Shown: in pieces, positions 51,735-60,229 of the stretch
How the letters are laid out: every line of letters begins with the position of its first letter
Position numbering within the stretch: the stretch's first letter is position 1
DNA from: Acidobacteriota bacterium
GTDB lineage: Bacteria; Acidobacteriota; Blastocatellia; Pyrinomonadales; Pyrinomonadaceae
Reading direction: 5' to 3'
Length of the DNA stretch: 64,000 bases
Assembly (NCBI GenBank): GCA_019239425.1
Contig: JAFAZX010000056.1
Span: 39,702 to 103,701 of the forward strand
Translations under genes and position numbers: made by a program
The notes under the pieces: model-generated
The model's input: the letters and a program-made list of their open reading frames with translations, nothing else
Told to the model about the DNA's origin: nothing
Databases searched by the model: none

Positions 51735-53486
51735 ATGAGCTACCTGGACTGGCCGCGCATCAACTTCACCGGTCGTTTTTTCACCAACGTCTCGACCATC
51801 AACAACGACCTCGACAACTACGACCCGAGCGCGCCCGTCCCCGACCCGGGTTGGAACCCGAACGGCATCGCGCTCTTCAAGTTCGACAGTTGCAAGGTCA
51901 CGGGCGTGCAGGCCGCGGGCGACGACGGCAAGCTGGTCGGCGCCCCGGTCACGACCCTCTCGAAGCCCGCGGCCGGGAAGCTGGTCGACCTCGACCCCGA
52001 CGACCAGAGCCTCTCACAGGTGATCGGCGTCGCCGTCAGTCTCAAGACCGCCGCGGGCTCGGGCTTCCAGGGCGCGCTCGAACCATGCAACCTGCAGGAC
52101 ATGTGGACGCGCTCGCCCGTGCCGAAGGGCAACGCCGGGGGCAGCCGCGCGGGCGCCGTCTTCGTCTCGACCCTGAACTCTGTGCAGTGGACGAAGGCCG
52201 ACGACGTGAAGGCGCTCAAGCTGCTGCGCGACGCGACGCAGAACTCACAGCTCGCCATCCGCTTCGCCGTCGGGAGCTACTTCTTCGCCGACCCGGACGA
52301 CCCGACCTCCGGCTTCGGGACGTTGGTCGGCTCGATTGGGCCGCGCATGAACGGCGACCCCGTGCAGTTCGTGCGCCGTCGCCTGCTGCCGGCCGCCGCG
52401 GCGCAGGCCGCGGGCCTCCGCAGCGCGGCCCACGTCGAGAGCGCGCCGCCGGCCCACGCCGAGTTCGAGGTGCAGAAGGGGGCGAAGAGACGGGCCGCCG
52501 CCCCGCTCCCCCCGCTCCAATTTCAGGCGTGCAATTTCCAGCTCGACGCGGCGAATCGGAGGCTCAGCCTCGACCTCGCCAACTCGATTCAGTTGGCGAG
52601 CTTCGCCGGCCCGCCGCGCCAGGTCGGGCAGTTGCGCGCCGTGATCGTGGCCGCGGACGGGAAGACCGAGGAGGTCTTGCAGCCGAAGCCGTTCGAGTTC
52701 ACGGACGCGACCAACCAGACCCAGGGCGGCGTCGTCGACGTGTCGCTCACGCAGGGGCAGAGCCAGAAGCTGGAGGCGATGCGGGCCGGCGTCGAGCTGA
52801 AACAGAGCGGCGGGGCCTGGCAGCTCATCCTGGCCGAACACAGCAGCGGCATGTTCGCCAACATCTCGCCGTTCACGGCCCGCGTCGTGGGCGGCGAAAG
52901 CTTCTCCTTCGGCGTGCAGGCCTTCCAGTGGGGCAAGCCCCTCCCGAACCAGACGCTCGGCCTCACCGCCGAGTCAACGCAGGGCACGCCCGACTCGCTC
53001 TCCATCCAGGGCGACGGCTCCGGCACCGCCGTGACCGACCAGAACGGCCTCGCCAGCTTCAACGTCAACACTCCCACCAATCTCGACATCCCGGACGCGC
53101 GGCAACAGCTCGACAGTCTGTGCTACGTCCTGACGGGGCCGTGGGCGAATTTGAACGGCGGGATTCTGGCCTCACGGATTCCGCCCGCGGGGCTTCTGGT
53201 CTGGGCGCCGTACGCGAACGCGGGCATGACCGACCCCACCTGGGAGGGGCAGGTGCAGCCCATCTTCGACGAGTACATGCGCATCTACCCGGGCATGAAA
53301 GAGATCATGGACTTGACCGACCTCACGGTGGTTCAGGCCAACCTGCAAAAACTCCTTTCCGCCATGTCTCTGCCTTTCGAGGCACCGCACAGGATGCCCG
53401 TCACGCGCGACCTCTCGCCGCAGAAGATTCAAGTGATCATCACCTGGCTCAAAAACCAGTTAGCGCAACAGGCGGGGAAGACGTAG
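51735..53486 (+). CDS. Orphan protein of the redox operon (MSYLDWPRINFTG...)
   Basis: A 583-residue protein with strong ribosome binding site AAAGGAGAG. It starts SYLDWPRINFTGRFFTN then STINND, a pattern I associate with uncharacterised proteins next to oxidoreductases but cannot assign to a named family. No signal peptide or TM is seen. The body is beta-rich and continues to about residue 500 (VVGGESFSFGVQAFQWGKPL); a helical C-terminal part ends KNQLAQQAGKT. Fifth and last gene of the plus-strand run that begins at 42217. It could be a scaffold or substrate-binding partner of the flavoenzymes; this is a guess from context. Confidence 0.75.
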   Translation: MSYLDWPRINFTGRFFTNVSTINNDLDNYDPSAPVPDPGWNPNGIALFKFDSCKVTGVQAAGDDGKLVGAPVTTLSKPAAGKLVDLDPDDQSLSQVIGVAVSLKTAAGSGFQGALEPCNLQDMWTRSPVPKGNAGGSRAGAVFVSTLNSVQWTKADDVKALKLLRDATQNSQLAIRFAVGSYFFADPDDPTSGFGTLVGSIGPRMNGDPVQFVRRRLLPAAAAQAAGLRSAAHVESAPPAHAEFEVQKGAKRRAAAPLPPLQFQACNFQLDAANRRLSLDLANSIQLASFAGPPRQVGQLRAVIVAADGKTEEVLQPKPFEFTDATNQTQGGVVDVSLTQGQSQKLEAMRAGVELKQSGGAWQLILAEHSSGMFANISPFTARVVGGESFSFGVQAFQWGKPLPNQTLGLTAESTQGTPDSLSIQGDGSGTAVTDQNGLASFNVNTPTNLDIPDARQQLDSLCYVLTGPWANLNGGILASRIPPAGLLVWAPYANAGMTDPTWEGQVQPIFDEYMRIYPGMKEIMDLTDLTVVQANLQKLLSAMSLPFEAPHRMPVTRDLSPQKIQVIITWLKNQLAQQAGKT

Positions 53487-53709
53487 CGGCCGTCCCGCCC
53501 GGCGTTTTTAAGGGCGACATTTCGGGCAAGAATGCTTCATCGTTCTGGTACACTGTGCGCGGGAAACAGGACGGTCAAATCGCTCTGTCTGTGTATCGTC
53601 GTCGGGCAAAGCGGGTACAACTAAGGGGGGTGCCCGCGAATCAAAGGTTGCGGCCGACGAGATACGTTAACACCCCCTGCGGCATCCTTTGAGACACACG
53701 GAGAGTTTG

Positions 53710-54330
53710 ATGATGAATTTTAACGGTAATCCTCTGCGCAACGTCGCCGTTTCCTTCTTCGCCGTTCTCCTGCTTTCGACCGCGGCCTTCGCGAAGGGCA
53801 GCTCGAACGCCGCGTTCCCCAACGTCCGCATCAAGAACTTCGGGCAGATGGACGAGCGCTTCTACCGCGGCGCCGAGCCGAAGGGCATCGAGGACATACA
53901 GGCGCTCAAGCAGCTCGGCATCCACACCGTCATCGACCTCCAGGAGAAGCCCGAGCCGACCGAGCGCGGCAACGTCGAATCCCTCGGCATGCGCTACGTC
54001 AACATCCCGATGGTCGACAAGGAGTACCCGAGGCCGGAGTGGGTCGCGATGTTCCTGAAGACGGTGGACGACCCCTCGACGGGCAAGTTCTTTGTCCACT
54101 GCGCGGGCGGGCGTCACCGGACGGGGTCGATGGGCGCGGTCTACCGCTTCGAGAAGTACGGCTGGGGCTACGACCAGGTCTACGCCGAGATGAAGCAGTA
54201 CGACTTCTACACCTCCTGGGGCCACGGCGACTTCAAGACCTTCGTCGAGGACTACGCCCGCCACATGCAGGAGCACCCCGCGACCGCCCACGCCGGCGCC
54301 GCCGAGACTGTCTTCACGGGGAGGAAGTAG
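53710..54330 (+). CDS. Secreted dual-specificity/tyrosine phosphatase-like protein
   Basis: The start is the tandem ATG 53710/53713, with CGGAGAG about 7 nt upstream. Its 206 residues have a signal peptide (about 1-28, ending AAFAKG) and a cysteine phosphatase fold. The P-loop HCAGGRHRTGS (CxxGxxRTG) is intact and preceded by YRGAEP and IDLQEKPE, as in DSP/PTP-type bacterial phosphatases. The likely substrate is a phosphoprotein or phosphoinositide-like molecule in the periplasm. The stop TAG directly abuts the GTAGGCA repeat. It is separated from the redox operon by about 220 nt without a gene. Confidence 0.88.
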   Translation: MMNFNGNPLRNVAVSFFAVLLLSTAAFAKGSSNAAFPNVRIKNFGQMDERFYRGAEPKGIEDIQALKQLGIHTVIDLQEKPEPTERGNVESLGMRYVNIPMVDKEYPRPEWVAMFLKTVDDPSTGKFFVHCAGGRHRTGSMGAVYRFEKYGWGYDQVYAEMKQYDFYTSWGHGDFKTFVEDYARHMQEHPATAHAGAAETVFTGRK

Positions 54331-54472
54331 TAGGCAGTTAGCCGAAAGCGAAAGTGTTCAAAAGAATCGGGGGCGGCGAGCTTTGTAGCTCGCCGCCCCC
54401 GATTCTTTCAGGTTTCGTTAAAGCGCTTTCTGTCTTAACTGCCTTACAGCCATCCGCCTACTGCCTACTGAT
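54328..54472. repeat. GTAGGCA-family words enclosing a 22-bp perfect palindrome
   Basis: TAGTAGGCAG begins at the phosphatase stop. CCGCCTACTGCCTACTG lies at about 54454-54470, overlapping the DUF4956 stop. Between them, 54361-54382 pairs perfectly with 54387-54408 (22 bp, TTGT loop). The convergent genes on both sides would be served by this hairpin as a bidirectional terminator. Confidence 0.85.
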
Positions 54473-55451
54473 AGAAGTACGACGTGTTCTTCTGCTGATC
54501 CCACTCGACGCTGTCGATGTTGCGCGGGTCGGCGGCGAGCAGCTCTTCGCTGAGGCGGTCTGTGCTCGCGTGCGAGCCGATGTCCACGAAGTAGACGATG
54601 CCGCCGGTCTCGCCCTCCGCGTCGGGGCGGTCGATGATACGCAACTCGGCGACGAAGCCGTGCTTGCGGAAGAGGTGTAGGAGGGCGTCCTGCGTCGTCC
54701 CGATGTTGCGCGTCTTGACCGTCAGCTCCATCGCGCGCGTGACCAGTTCGCGCTCGCGGTACTCCAGGCCCCACAGCAGCAGCAGCACGAAGAAGGTCAG
54801 GATGAGTCCCAGCTCCCAGCGGCCCACGCCCGTCGCCAGCCCGATGGCGAGGCTCACGAGCAGCACCGTGATCTCCTTCGGGTCTTTGATGTTCGTGCGG
54901 AAGCGCACGAGCGAGGCCGCCGCGAAGATGCCGAAGGCGCGCGCTGCCGAGTCGCCCACCACCATCATCAAAGCCGAGGCGACGACCGCCATCAGGATCT
55001 GCGTCTGCGCCACGAAGGGGTTGCGCTTGACCGCGTGCGAGAGCCGCCGCGGGCGGAACGCGAGCATCGCCGAGAGCAGCGCCGCTAAGGTCAGGCGCAC
55101 CGTCACCGTCGCGAACGTCATCAGCCAGTCGGACGGCTCGCCGCCCGGCCGCGGCTGCGAAGGCGTGCGGTTGTCGCCGAGTACCTGCGTGAGCGGCGAA
55201 GTGTCGCGCGCGGGCGCGGGCGTCCGCCCCGCCGCCGGCTCGGACACGTTGGCGTTCTCCTGCGGCCCGGCCTGCGCCGGCTGTTGCGTCTGCGCCTGCG
55301 GGCGCGTGGGGTCGGCCGCGCCGCCCTGGTTCGCGTTGCCCGAAGAGCCGAAGCCGCGCATCAGCGCCGCCACCAAAAGGAACCCCAGCGCGAGCGCGAT
55401 GACCGCGACCGCGACCGTGAACCCCTTCCCCTGCAATCTGCTTTTTGCCAT
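54465..55451 (-). CDS. DUF4956 membrane protein
   Basis: A 328-residue protein. An N-terminal TM (about 12-31) is followed by a long Pro/Gln/Ala-rich linker (about 35-105). A membrane core (about 108-235) with four or five segments contains FGIFAAASLVRFRTNIKDPK, the conserved heart of the DUF4956 (MgtC/SapB-like) family, then a soluble ACT-like C-terminus. Role is not established; relatives have been linked to polyphosphate or transport functions, and a polyphosphate kinase gene lies 2.3 kb away on the same strand. Its stop comes from the repeat word CAGTAGGCAG. It is 11 nt downstream of the VWA gene. Confidence 0.85.
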   Translation of the reverse strand: MAKSRLQGKGFTVAVAVIALALGFLLVAALMRGFGSSGNANQGGAADPTRPQAQTQQPAQAGPQENANVSEPAAGRTPAPARDTSPLTQVLGDNRTPSQPRPGGEPSDWLMTFATVTVRLTLAALLSAMLAFRPRRLSHAVKRNPFVAQTQILMAVVASALMMVVGDSAARAFGIFAAASLVRFRTNIKDPKEITVLLVSLAIGLATGVGRWELGLILTFFVLLLLWGLEYRERELVTRAMELTVKTRNIGTTQDALLHLFRKHGFVAELRIIDRPDAEGETGGIVYFVDIGSHASTDRLSEELLAADPRNIDSVEWDQQKNTSYFYQ

Positions 55452-55462
55452 TTCCCTTTCGC

Positions 55463-56527
55463 CTACTGCCTGTTACCTGCTGCCGTCTGCGGCGCCGTCA
55501 CGACGTTCCTCAGCGTGAAGAGTCGCAGCCCCATGCGGCGCGCGCTCACCTCGGCGTGCCTGCGCTCGGGCTCGCCTCCGCCTTCGCGCCCGAACGGCCT
55601 GAGCGGCGTGTAAGTGACGACGTACTCCGCGCCCACGTCGCGCGCGACCTTCTCCGCCAGCGCCGGCACCTCTTCGGCCGTTGAAGGCAAGAGCAGGCGG
55701 CCGCCGGCGTCGCGCGCCAGCGCACGGAGTTGCCCCTCGCGCTTCTTCGTCGCGAGGCCGTAGTTCTTGAACCAGCGTCGCATCTGGAAATCGAGGTCGA
55801 TGACGCCCCCGCTGAAGATGCTCTTCTTGTACTTCACAACCTCCCCGACGAGCGAGGCGAAGCCGAAGACGTGCACACTCGCCTGCGCCGCGACGAGGTC
55901 TTGCACGACCCCCTTCGGGATTTCGTCCGAGCGGATTTCGTCGCGCGACTGCGCTTCGAGCCCGTCGGTGAAGACGACGACGTGCGTGTTCCCGACGGGC
56001 CGCTCCTTCAGCTTCACGGCCGCCAGCGCCAGGCACTCCGACAGGCGCGAGCGGTTCGCCGAGAAGAGCTTCGTCCGGAGGACGTGCGTTGCGGCCGCCG
56101 CGTCGGTCGTCCAGTCTTGCAGCAGCTCCGCCCCCCTTCGTCCGCCGTTCTGGACGAGTGCCACGCGGTCGCCCTCTCCCATCCGGCCTAGAAACCGGAG
56201 CGCGGCCTCGCGCGTGGCGTCGACCGCCCCGGTCGCGGTCACCTGCCCGCCCATGTCGAAGACGAGCAGGACGTTGGCCGGGACGCGCCGCACGCTCCGG
56301 ACGCGCTGCGGCACGCCGTCTTCGAGCACGAGCACGTCTTCGGCCGCCAGCGTCGGGTCGAAGCGCTCGCGCTCGTCGTAGGCGACGACGGGCAGGCGCA
56401 CCTCCTCCGTGTAGACCTTGACGGTCTCCTGCTCCTCGCGCGCGGCCGGCTGCTGCGCGGGGCATAAAGGTGATGCGGCTGACAGGAGAAGAATAAGCGC
56501 GAGGGGGGCGAGGGGTCTGTCGGTCAC
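55463..56527 (-). CDS. Secreted VWFA-related protein
   Basis: A 354-residue protein with a signal peptide (about 1-25) and a VWFA-related domain of the acidobacterial type. Motifs are VKVYTEEVRLPVVAYDERE, FDPTLAAEDVLVLEDGVPQ, then NVLLVFDMGGQ at the MIDAS position and HVVVFTDGLEAQ. The MIDAS DxSxS is replaced by DMGGQ, so metal binding is doubtful. The last codons (AGG CAG TAG) come from the GTAGGCA repeat, as in two other genes here. Same strand as DUF4956 (downstream) and the kinase-like gene (upstream); a loose operon is possible. Confidence 0.85.
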   Translation of the reverse strand: MTDRPLAPLALILLLSAASPLCPAQQPAAREEQETVKVYTEEVRLPVVAYDERERFDPTLAAEDVLVLEDGVPQRVRSVRRVPANVLLVFDMGGQVTATGAVDATREAALRFLGRMGEGDRVALVQNGGRRGAELLQDWTTDAAAATHVLRTKLFSANRSRLSECLALAAVKLKERPVGNTHVVVFTDGLEAQSRDEIRSDEIPKGVVQDLVAAQASVHVFGFASLVGEVVKYKKSIFSGGVIDLDFQMRRWFKNYGLATKKREGQLRALARDAGGRLLLPSTAEEVPALAEKVARDVGAEYVVTYTPLRPFGREGGGEPERRHAEVSARRMGLRLFTLRNVVTAPQTAAGNRQ

Positions 56528-56614
56528 GGAACACTCCGTCGGTCAAACGAACCGTCTGGCGGGCGCCGCCGCGCGTGGGGCGGCGCCCGTCAGCCAATCG
56601 GCACCACGCCGCGT

Positions 56615-57682
56615 TCAGGGCGCCGGCGTGCCGGACGCGGTGGTCGGCGCGGGCAGGCTGTGGAGGGCGTTGATGCGGCCCATGACCTCCTGCGCGAGCC
56701 CCTCGACATCTTCGGGGCTGTAGTTGGCCGCGCGGAAGGCGTCCTTGATCTGCTCCTCGCTCAACTGCGAGAGGACGTCGCCGATCCAGCGCGCCTGCTC
56801 GACGGTGATGTTGTTGAAGAGGCCGATGTTCTTCCCGTGGTAGTCGAAACGGACGTTGCCGCCCTCGACCTTGTCGAGGAAGCCGGTCTTGATGTACTTC
56901 TCCGGCTCATTGCGGCTGTGCGAGATCGGCCCGCCGGTCTTGCCGAAGGTCGCGCCGAGGTCGCTCACGACGTAGCGCAGCTCGCCGCCGCCGTCGGTCG
57001 GGACGTAGACGACCTTGTTGTTCTCGTCCTTCAAGTCCCAGTTGTTCAAAAGCCCCATCAGCACGACGAAGCCGGCGAACTCCTTCGTCCCCGCGAACGG
57101 GTTCTTATTCCAGCTCCACATGTCGAGCCGCTTGTAGTTGTCGGGGCGCGCCTCGAAGCGGACGTTGGCGAAGCCCTTCCCTTCGCAGCGCTTCACGCTC
57201 TTGTTCGAAGGCGGCTTCGGCGCGTTCGTGATCTGCACGCACGGGACGAGGTAGTTGACCTCGGTCGGGTAGCCGGCGGCCCAGACCAGGCGCGTCGCCA
57301 CGGTCTCGGGCTGCGCCTCGTTGCCGAGCTTGGCGACCCACTTCCGGCCCGAGGCGTCGCGCACCTTCCACTTGACGGAGTAGCCGCCCTGATCCGACTC
57401 CTCCCAGATGATCTGCTTCAGGTCGGGCTTCATCTCCTCGCCGCCCGGCCCGAGCAGGAGGTTGCGCGAAGCGATGTCGGTCGGCTCCTGCCAGAAGACG
57501 GGCGTGCCCTGCGCCATCGCCTCCTTCTTCTCTTCCTTCTTCTCTTCTTTCTTCTGTTCCTTCTCCTGCTTCCCCTGTTTCGAATCACTCTGGCCCGCGA
57601 CCGGCAGGCCGGCCGTGAGCGTCAGCGCCGCGGCCAGCGCCACGATAAAAGTTCGGAATCCCTTATTCGACATCTGCGACAC
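56615..57682 (-). CDS. Predicted secreted kinase-like fold protein
   Basis: A 355-residue protein: signal peptide (about 8-30), Lys/Glu-rich linker (32-56), then a globular domain I cannot match to a named family. Its motifs follow protein/small-molecule kinase logic. Lys118 in KWVAKLG resembles the beta-3 lysine and Glu126 in QPETVATRLVWAAGY the helix-C glutamate. Asp216 and Asn221 in LNNWDLKDENN have the exact D-x4-N spacing of a catalytic loop, and Asp241 in VSDLGATFG resembles DFG. HipA- and FAM20-like enzymes show similar arrangements. If correct, it is an extracytoplasmic kinase, adjacent to ppk1. A binding-only pseudokinase is possible. Confidence 0.55.
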   Translation of the reverse strand: MSQMSNKGFRTFIVALAAALTLTAGLPVAGQSDSKQGKQEKEQKKEEKKEEKKEAMAQGTPVFWQEPTDIASRNLLLGPGGEEMKPDLKQIIWEESDQGGYSVKWKVRDASGRKWVAKLGNEAQPETVATRLVWAAGYPTEVNYLVPCVQITNAPKPPSNKSVKRCEGKGFANVRFEARPDNYKRLDMWSWNKNPFAGTKEFAGFVVLMGLLNNWDLKDENNKVVYVPTDGGGELRYVVSDLGATFGKTGGPISHSRNEPEKYIKTGFLDKVEGGNVRFDYHGKNIGLFNNITVEQARWIGDVLSQLSEEQIKDAFRAANYSPEDVEGLAQEVMGRINALHSLPAPTTASGTPAP

Positions 57683-57705
57683 TCCTCAAAAATACATCTC
57701 AACGT

Positions 57706-59844
57706 TCATTCGGGTGTGGGGGCGTCGATAAAAAAGAGCTGGCTGTTGAAGCGCTCGGCGCCGTCCTCGACGGGCACGGGGCGGTAACGCCCGTCGGGGC
57801 CGAGCACGCGCGCCTTCACGTTGTCGCGCAGGTAGGCGGCGAGCAGCACGTCCTTCAGGTACTTCTTCAGGCGCTCGTCGCGGACGGGGGCGATGGTCTC
57901 GACGCGCCGGTCGAAGTTGCGCGGCATCCAGTCGGCGCTGCCCGTGTAGAGCTCCTCCTCGCCGCCGTTCTGGAAGTAGTAGGCGCGGCTGTGTTCGAGG
58001 AAGCGGCCGACGACGCTGCGCACGGTGATCGTCTCCGAAAGCCCGGGCACGCCGGGCTTCAGCATGCAGATGCCGCGCACGATTAAATCAATGGGGACGC
58101 CGGACTGCGAGGCCTCGTAGAGCGCGGCGATGACGCGCGTGTCGGCGAGGCGGTTGATCTTGACGACGATGCGCGCGGGACGCCCGGCCTTCGCGTGCTC
58201 GGCCTCGCGGCGGATGAGCGCGACTGTCCGGTCGCGCAGGGCCACCGGCGAGACGAGCATCTTCTTGTACTCCTTCTGGCGCGAGAAGCCGGTCAGGAAG
58301 TTGAAGAGGTCGGTGGCGTCGGAGCCTATGTCGTCGTCCGCCGTGAGCAGGCTGAGGTCGGTGTAGAAGTTCGCCGTGACCGGGTTGTAGTTGCCCGTGG
58401 CGACGTGGACGTAGCGGCGCAGGCCGCCCCCCTCCTGTCGGACGACGAGCGCGACCTTGCAGTGCGTCTTCAGGCCGATGACGCCGTAGACGACGTGGAC
58501 GCCCGCCTCTTCGAGCCGCTTCGCCCACTCGATGTTGTTCTCCTCGTCGAAGCGCGCCTTAAGCTCGACGAGTGCCGTCACCTGCTTGCCCTGGTGCGCG
58601 GCCTCGATGAGCGACTCGGGGATGGGCGAGTTCTGCCCCGTGCGGTAGAGGCAGATTTTGATGGAGACCACGCCCTCGTCCTTCGCCGCGCGGTCGATGA
58701 ACTCGGTGACGGCGTCGAACGACTCGTAAGGGTGGTGGAGCAGGACGTCGCGCTCGCGGATGACGGCGAAGTAGTCCTCCGCGCCTCCGAGCGCGCGCGA
58801 GGAGCGGTGCTCGAAGGGCGCGTCCTTCAGCTCGGGCCGGTCGAGCTTGTAGAGCTGCATCAGGTCGCGCACGTTGAGCGGGCCGTCGACCGGGTAGACG
58901 TCGTCGGCCTCGAGCTCGCCCAGCAGCTTCCCGCACATCTCGGCCGGCATCCGCGCGTCGACCTCCAGGCGCACGGCCGAGCCGAAGCGGCGCTTGCGCA
59001 GCGTGCTCTCCATCATCGAGAGGAGGTCGTTGGCCTCGTCCTCGCGCACGTCCACGTCCGCGTCGCGCGTGACGCGGAAGGCGTAACAGTCCCTGACGTG
59101 CATCCGCGGGAAGAGCGCTTCGAGGTTGGCCGCGATCAGGTCTTCGAGGAAGACGAACTTCGAGTTCGAGTCGTCCACCGGCACCAGGCGCGGCACGAGC
59201 GAAGGCACCTTGATGCGCGCGAAACGCGGGTCGACCTTGCCCGTCAGGGAGCGCGTGACGCCGTGCTCGGGCAGGGGCTCGACGACGAGCGCGAGGTTCA
59301 GACTCAGGTTCGAGATGTACGGGAACGGGTGGCCCTGATCCACGGCCTGCGGCGTCAGCACGGGGTGCACCTGCCGCTTGTAGAACTCGCGGAGCTGCTG
59401 CCGCTCCGGCAGGGAGAGCGTGCTGTACGGGACGACGCGGACGCCTTGCTCGGCGAGGCCGGGCAGAACCTCTTCCCGCAGGCAGCGCGCCTGCTCGGCG
59501 ACGAGCGGGACGAGGCGCGCGCGTATCTCCCTGAGCTGTTCGAGCTGCTTCATCCCGTCGGGCGAAAGCTCCGCGACCTTGCCCGCCAGCGTCTCCTGCA
59601 GACCCGAGACGCGGATCATGAAGAACTCGTCCAGGTTCTCGGAGAAGATGGAGAGGAACTTGAGCCGTTCGAGTAGCGGCTGCGTCGGGTCGAGCGCCTC
59701 TTCGAGCACGCGCCGGTAGAACTCGATCTGGCTGAACTCACGGTTGAAGAGGGGCACCGTCGCGGCCTGCGCCTTGAAGGCCCGCGTGTTCGGCCCCTCG
59801 GGGCGCTCGCCGTCTGAGGGCTTTGTGTTGGTTGACCTGTTCAT
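57706..59844 (-). CDS. ppk1: Polyphosphate kinase 1
   Basis: Makes polyphosphate from ATP reversibly, at the membrane. At 712 residues it has the normal Ppk1 size and order. The N domain has LFNREFSQIEFYRRVLEE and FSENLDEFFMIRV. The head domain is next. Catalytic C1/C2 PLD-like domains follow with GLKTHCKVALVVR (phospho-acceptor His of the HxK motif), ATGNYNPVTANFYTDLSLLT, and FLEHSRAYYFQNGG with the second conserved His, then GSADWMPRNFDRRVE. An N-terminal extension of about 30 residues is not conserved. The stop is 23 nt upstream of the kinase-like gene, so read-through transcription is plausible. Confidence 0.97.
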   Translation of the reverse strand: MNRSTNTKPSDGERPEGPNTRAFKAQAATVPLFNREFSQIEFYRRVLEEALDPTQPLLERLKFLSIFSENLDEFFMIRVSGLQETLAGKVAELSPDGMKQLEQLREIRARLVPLVAEQARCLREEVLPGLAEQGVRVVPYSTLSLPERQQLREFYKRQVHPVLTPQAVDQGHPFPYISNLSLNLALVVEPLPEHGVTRSLTGKVDPRFARIKVPSLVPRLVPVDDSNSKFVFLEDLIAANLEALFPRMHVRDCYAFRVTRDADVDVREDEANDLLSMMESTLRKRRFGSAVRLEVDARMPAEMCGKLLGELEADDVYPVDGPLNVRDLMQLYKLDRPELKDAPFEHRSSRALGGAEDYFAVIRERDVLLHHPYESFDAVTEFIDRAAKDEGVVSIKICLYRTGQNSPIPESLIEAAHQGKQVTALVELKARFDEENNIEWAKRLEEAGVHVVYGVIGLKTHCKVALVVRQEGGGLRRYVHVATGNYNPVTANFYTDLSLLTADDDIGSDATDLFNFLTGFSRQKEYKKMLVSPVALRDRTVALIRREAEHAKAGRPARIVVKINRLADTRVIAALYEASQSGVPIDLIVRGICMLKPGVPGLSETITVRSVVGRFLEHSRAYYFQNGGEEELYTGSADWMPRNFDRRVETIAPVRDERLKKYLKDVLLAAYLRDNVKARVLGPDGRYRPVPVEDGAERFNSQLFFIDAPTPE

Positions 59845-60229
59845 TCGTCTCGGCGCGCCGGAAACCTTTCTGCAAACGGAGGCCGCGCCCGGCTGCGTTG
59901 AAATTTTAAAGCCGAAAACTTTCCTTTATGATGCCCGCCGCCGCGCGCGCGATAGCCAGGAAGGGCACCACAAAGACTCGACCAAGAACACGCCCTCGAT
60001 TACCCCGGCCCGCACGCACACGGGTACACTAAGGGCGTGACGGGAATGCAAGGGGGCTCAAAGCAAGCACCGTTCCTCCTGGCCGGACGTACGAGGTTAA
60101 TTCCGCTGAACTTATTCTAATGCAAGATTTAACTTGTGCAAGCCGTCGCGGCCGGCCGCGCGGGGCTGTACGGTTTCAAACCCATGGCCGCCGGACTCTG
60201 CCTGCATTTGAGCGCGCCTGCCCGGCGGC
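59845..60229. other. Divergence gap between ppk1 and M28 peptidase genes, no gene seen
   Basis: 385 nt without a supportable gene. An AT-rich patch (about 59910-59935) upstream of ppk1 could hold its promoter, but no clean -35/-10 pair was found. The 3' end of the M28 gene faces this gap, with no clear terminator. Confidence 0.5.
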
